Source: Nitrospira sp.
GTDB taxonomy: Bacteria > Nitrospirota > Nitrospiria > Nitrospirales > Nitrospiraceae
Reading direction: 5' to 3'
Length of the DNA: 64,000 bases
NCBI GenBank assembly: GCA_036984305.1
Contig: BQWY01000001.1
Location: 1,509,501 to 1,573,500, forward strand
This document shows, piece by piece, positions 62,662 through 64,000 of the stretch. Numbering within the stretch: position 1 is the stretch's first letter; every line of letters begins with the position of its first letter. Made by a program: the position numbers and the translations under genes. The notes under the pieces are model-generated. The model searched no databases. It saw only the letters and a program-made list of their open reading frames with translations, and was not told the DNA's origin.

Positions 62662-63525
62662 CTATACATCGTCCTCGGTGAGACATCGATCGAGCCCCTG
62701 TTGTTCGGCAAAGAAGTATGCGTAGTGCATCGCGGCGAGATTGGCCACGCGTTCTTCCGCGTCCTCCCGAGTGTCCGCAAAAATAACCGGCAGGCTGAAC
62801 CGAGCCGTCAGCGCGTCACGAAAGTCTGCCAGACCCTTCTTGTGGTACTCCGCCAGTCGCCCTGGAGCAGCATGAGCGGGCATCGTTCCCTCAATCACCA
62901 GAAAGCGGTGCGGAAATTCGAGCAACGGCTCAATCTCGTGCAAGAAGCGTGGCCGGTTATCTGAGGGGTTGGAGAAGATGGTATTGAATTCTTCGATCCG
63001 GCGGCGTTCGACGCGGAATATCTCGGGGGCTTCGGCGATCGCATAGTCGCCGCCGGCGAGTTCGTCTCGCAACGTTCCGGCAATGCGCACGAAACCTTGA
63101 AATTGGTAGGGATCCTGCTCGCCTGAGTCCACGATGATGTGGATGGCGGGCACCATGCGTTTCGGCACCCCATGGCGGGAGATCATCAAGGGGGCCTGCG
63201 GGCCGCGCGGCCCTGAACCGCTCCGCGCGGCCTGCGGAGAACGTGGGGGCGTGGGACGCGGCGGTGGTGTCGTGGCGGAGCGACCAGGAGGCGGAGGGGC
63301 ATGCGCCGCGTCGTACCGTACCCGCGCTGACGGATCGCTCAACGTCTGATAGGCCTGGTTAATCGCCTGTGTTCGGATTTCTGCCTTGCGGTAGAGGGCT
63401 GGCGCATGGGTGAACCGGTCGGGGTGCCAGACTTGTAGCTGCTCCAGCCAGGCGCGTTTGATTTCCGCTTCGGTGGCTGTGGGTGCGAGTTCCAGGAGCA
63501 CGTAATAATTGACTGAGCGGTCCAT
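62662..63525 (-). CDS. J-domain fused to an ERCC4-like nuclease domain
   Basis: The 287-residue protein begins with a DnaJ-type J-domain (residues 1 to about 75; YYVLLELAPTATEAEIKRAW and HPD at 34-36). A proline-rich linker (PPPPGRSATTPPPRPTPPR) follows, then a region matching the ERCC4 (XPF/Mus81) nuclease fold: IIVDSGEQDPY (132-137), GDY (159-161), VERRR (172-176) and LVIEG. The canonical motif is GDxnERKxxxD. Here Lys is Arg, the last Asp position is Glu, and the Arg of DTREQ is Gly, so activity is uncertain. Function is unknown. The start may instead be a GTG at 63540. It is divergent from prfC. Confidence 0.75.
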   Translation of the reverse strand: MDRSVNYYVLLELAPTATEAEIKRAWLEQLQVWHPDRFTHAPALYRKAEIRTQAINQAYQTLSDPSARVRYDAAHAPPPPGRSATTPPPRPTPPRSPQAARSGSGPRGPQAPLMISRHGVPKRMVPAIHIIVDSGEQDPYQFQGFVRIAGTLRDELAGGDYAIAEAPEIFRVERRRIEEFNTIFSNPSDNRPRFLHEIEPLLEFPHRFLVIEGTMPAHAAPGRLAEYHKKGLADFRDALTARFSLPVIFADTREDAEERVANLAAMHYAYFFAEQQGLDRCLTEDDV

Positions 63526-63689
63526 TTGATACGTCCACACCTACTTTCCCGGTGAGTGTAACCGGAGTGCGTGTGCCAGTGCCAGCCTCTCGACGATCAT
63601 TCCGACATCCATCGTGTCCCATGTATGAGAGGAACCAGCGGTGAAACCTAGGAGCCGTTGCCGTGGCTATGGTACACTGCCGGACTTTT

Positions 63690-64000
63690 ATGACGAGTGA
63701 TTTGACGGACCAGGGCGAATTAGCGGCGGCAACTGCGAAGCGACGAACCTTTGCCATTATTAGCCATCCGGATGCGGGAAAGACGACGCTGACGGAGAAG
63801 CTGTTGTTGTATTCGGGTTTGATCCGTACCGCTGGAATGGTGCGTGGGCGAAAGGGCGGCAAAGCCACTTCCTCGGACTGGATGGCCATGGAGCAGGAGC
63901 GAGGTATCTCGATCACAGCGTCCGCCATGCAGTTTCCGTATAAGGGTGCCATCATCAACCTGCTGGATACGCCAGGGCACCAAGACTTCTCGGAAGATAC
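63690..64000 (+). CDS. prfC: Peptide chain release factor 3 PrfC (5' part only)
   Basis: The frame is open from ATG 63690 to the window edge, giving the first 103 residues of a translational GTPase. The start ([18 protein letters not shown]), the P loop [50 protein letters not shown] and [14 protein letters not shown] match PrfC, which recycles RF1 and RF2 after termination. The gene is cut by the window, not by mutation. Confidence 0.93.
   Translation, partial: MTSDLTDQGELAAATAKRRTFAIISHPDAGKTTLTEKLLLYSGLIRTAGMVRGRKGGKATSSDWMAMEQERGISITASAMQFPYKGAIINLLDTPGHQDFSED

Noticed and set aside
63359-63983. Minus-strand frames opposite prfC
   Set aside because: The plus-strand frame reads as PrfC with intact GTPase motifs; the minus-strand frames are shadows.
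1-64000. tRNA genes, CRISPR arrays, insertion sequences, prophage or conjugative genes
   Set aside because: I looked through the intergenic stretches for T-arm motifs, regularly spaced repeats, terminal inverted repeats and transposase or integrase motifs and found none convincing.

Overview
The window is GC-rich, densely packed Gram-negative chromosome. The gene set includes LptD, a Slp-like lipoprotein, TolC/RND efflux systems, tandem DUF507 genes, a DUF465 protein and many sigma-54 and PilZ/HD-GYP regulators. Together these are most like the Nitrospirota, probably Nitrospira. That placement is an inference from gene content; there is no rRNA or other phylogenetic marker here. I found no tRNA, rRNA, CRISPR array, insertion sequence or prophage.

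Layout. 1-2.0 kb: a minus-strand pair, a PHP-domain hydrolase and a FolB-methyltransferase fusion. 2.1-5.3 kb: a molybdopterin operon behind a clear sigma-70 promoter (moaC, a MoaD-MoaE fusion, moaA), then a NicO-type nickel/cobalt transporter. 5.4-13 kb: housekeeping (accD, folC, lptD, a TPR-like exported protein, trxA, recN). 13-19.6 kb: a minus-strand signalling cluster with an HD-GYP-like response regulator, an NtrC-type regulator and a 1214-residue REC-PAS-PilZ-PilZ-LuxD-like-methyltransferase protein. 20-22 kb: a secreted protein that keeps the copper ligands of peptidylglycine monooxygenase, with an NTF2-like partner. 22-34.8 kb: PP2C phosphatase, RNase H-like exonuclease, cyclophilin-like protein, two DUF507 genes, lipoproteins, SGNH protein, radA, tsaB, rimI, tatC, a beta-propeller and a peptidyl-prolyl isomerase.

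34.8-52.7 kb holds two separate tripartite RND efflux operons, both on the minus strand. The first is headed by a PII-like gene. The second ends in a PadR repressor gene, and a palindrome covers the -10 box of its promoter. Between them lie a 1.7-kb sparsely coding stretch with candidate small proteins and a CHASE3 sensor kinase/NtrC regulator pair. 52.8-64 kb: Slp-like lipoprotein, PNPOx-like protein, a NarX/KdpD-like kinase with KdpE-like regulator, an amicyanin-like cupredoxin, a lone receiver protein, a TPR protein, an orphan Wzt-type ABC ATPase, trmL, a DnaJ-ERCC4 nuclease fusion and the truncated start of prfC.

The most unusual items are the 1214-residue regulator with a LuxD-like domain lacking its nucleophile, the J-domain/ERCC4 fusion, the PHM-like copper protein and the FolB-methyltransferase fusion.
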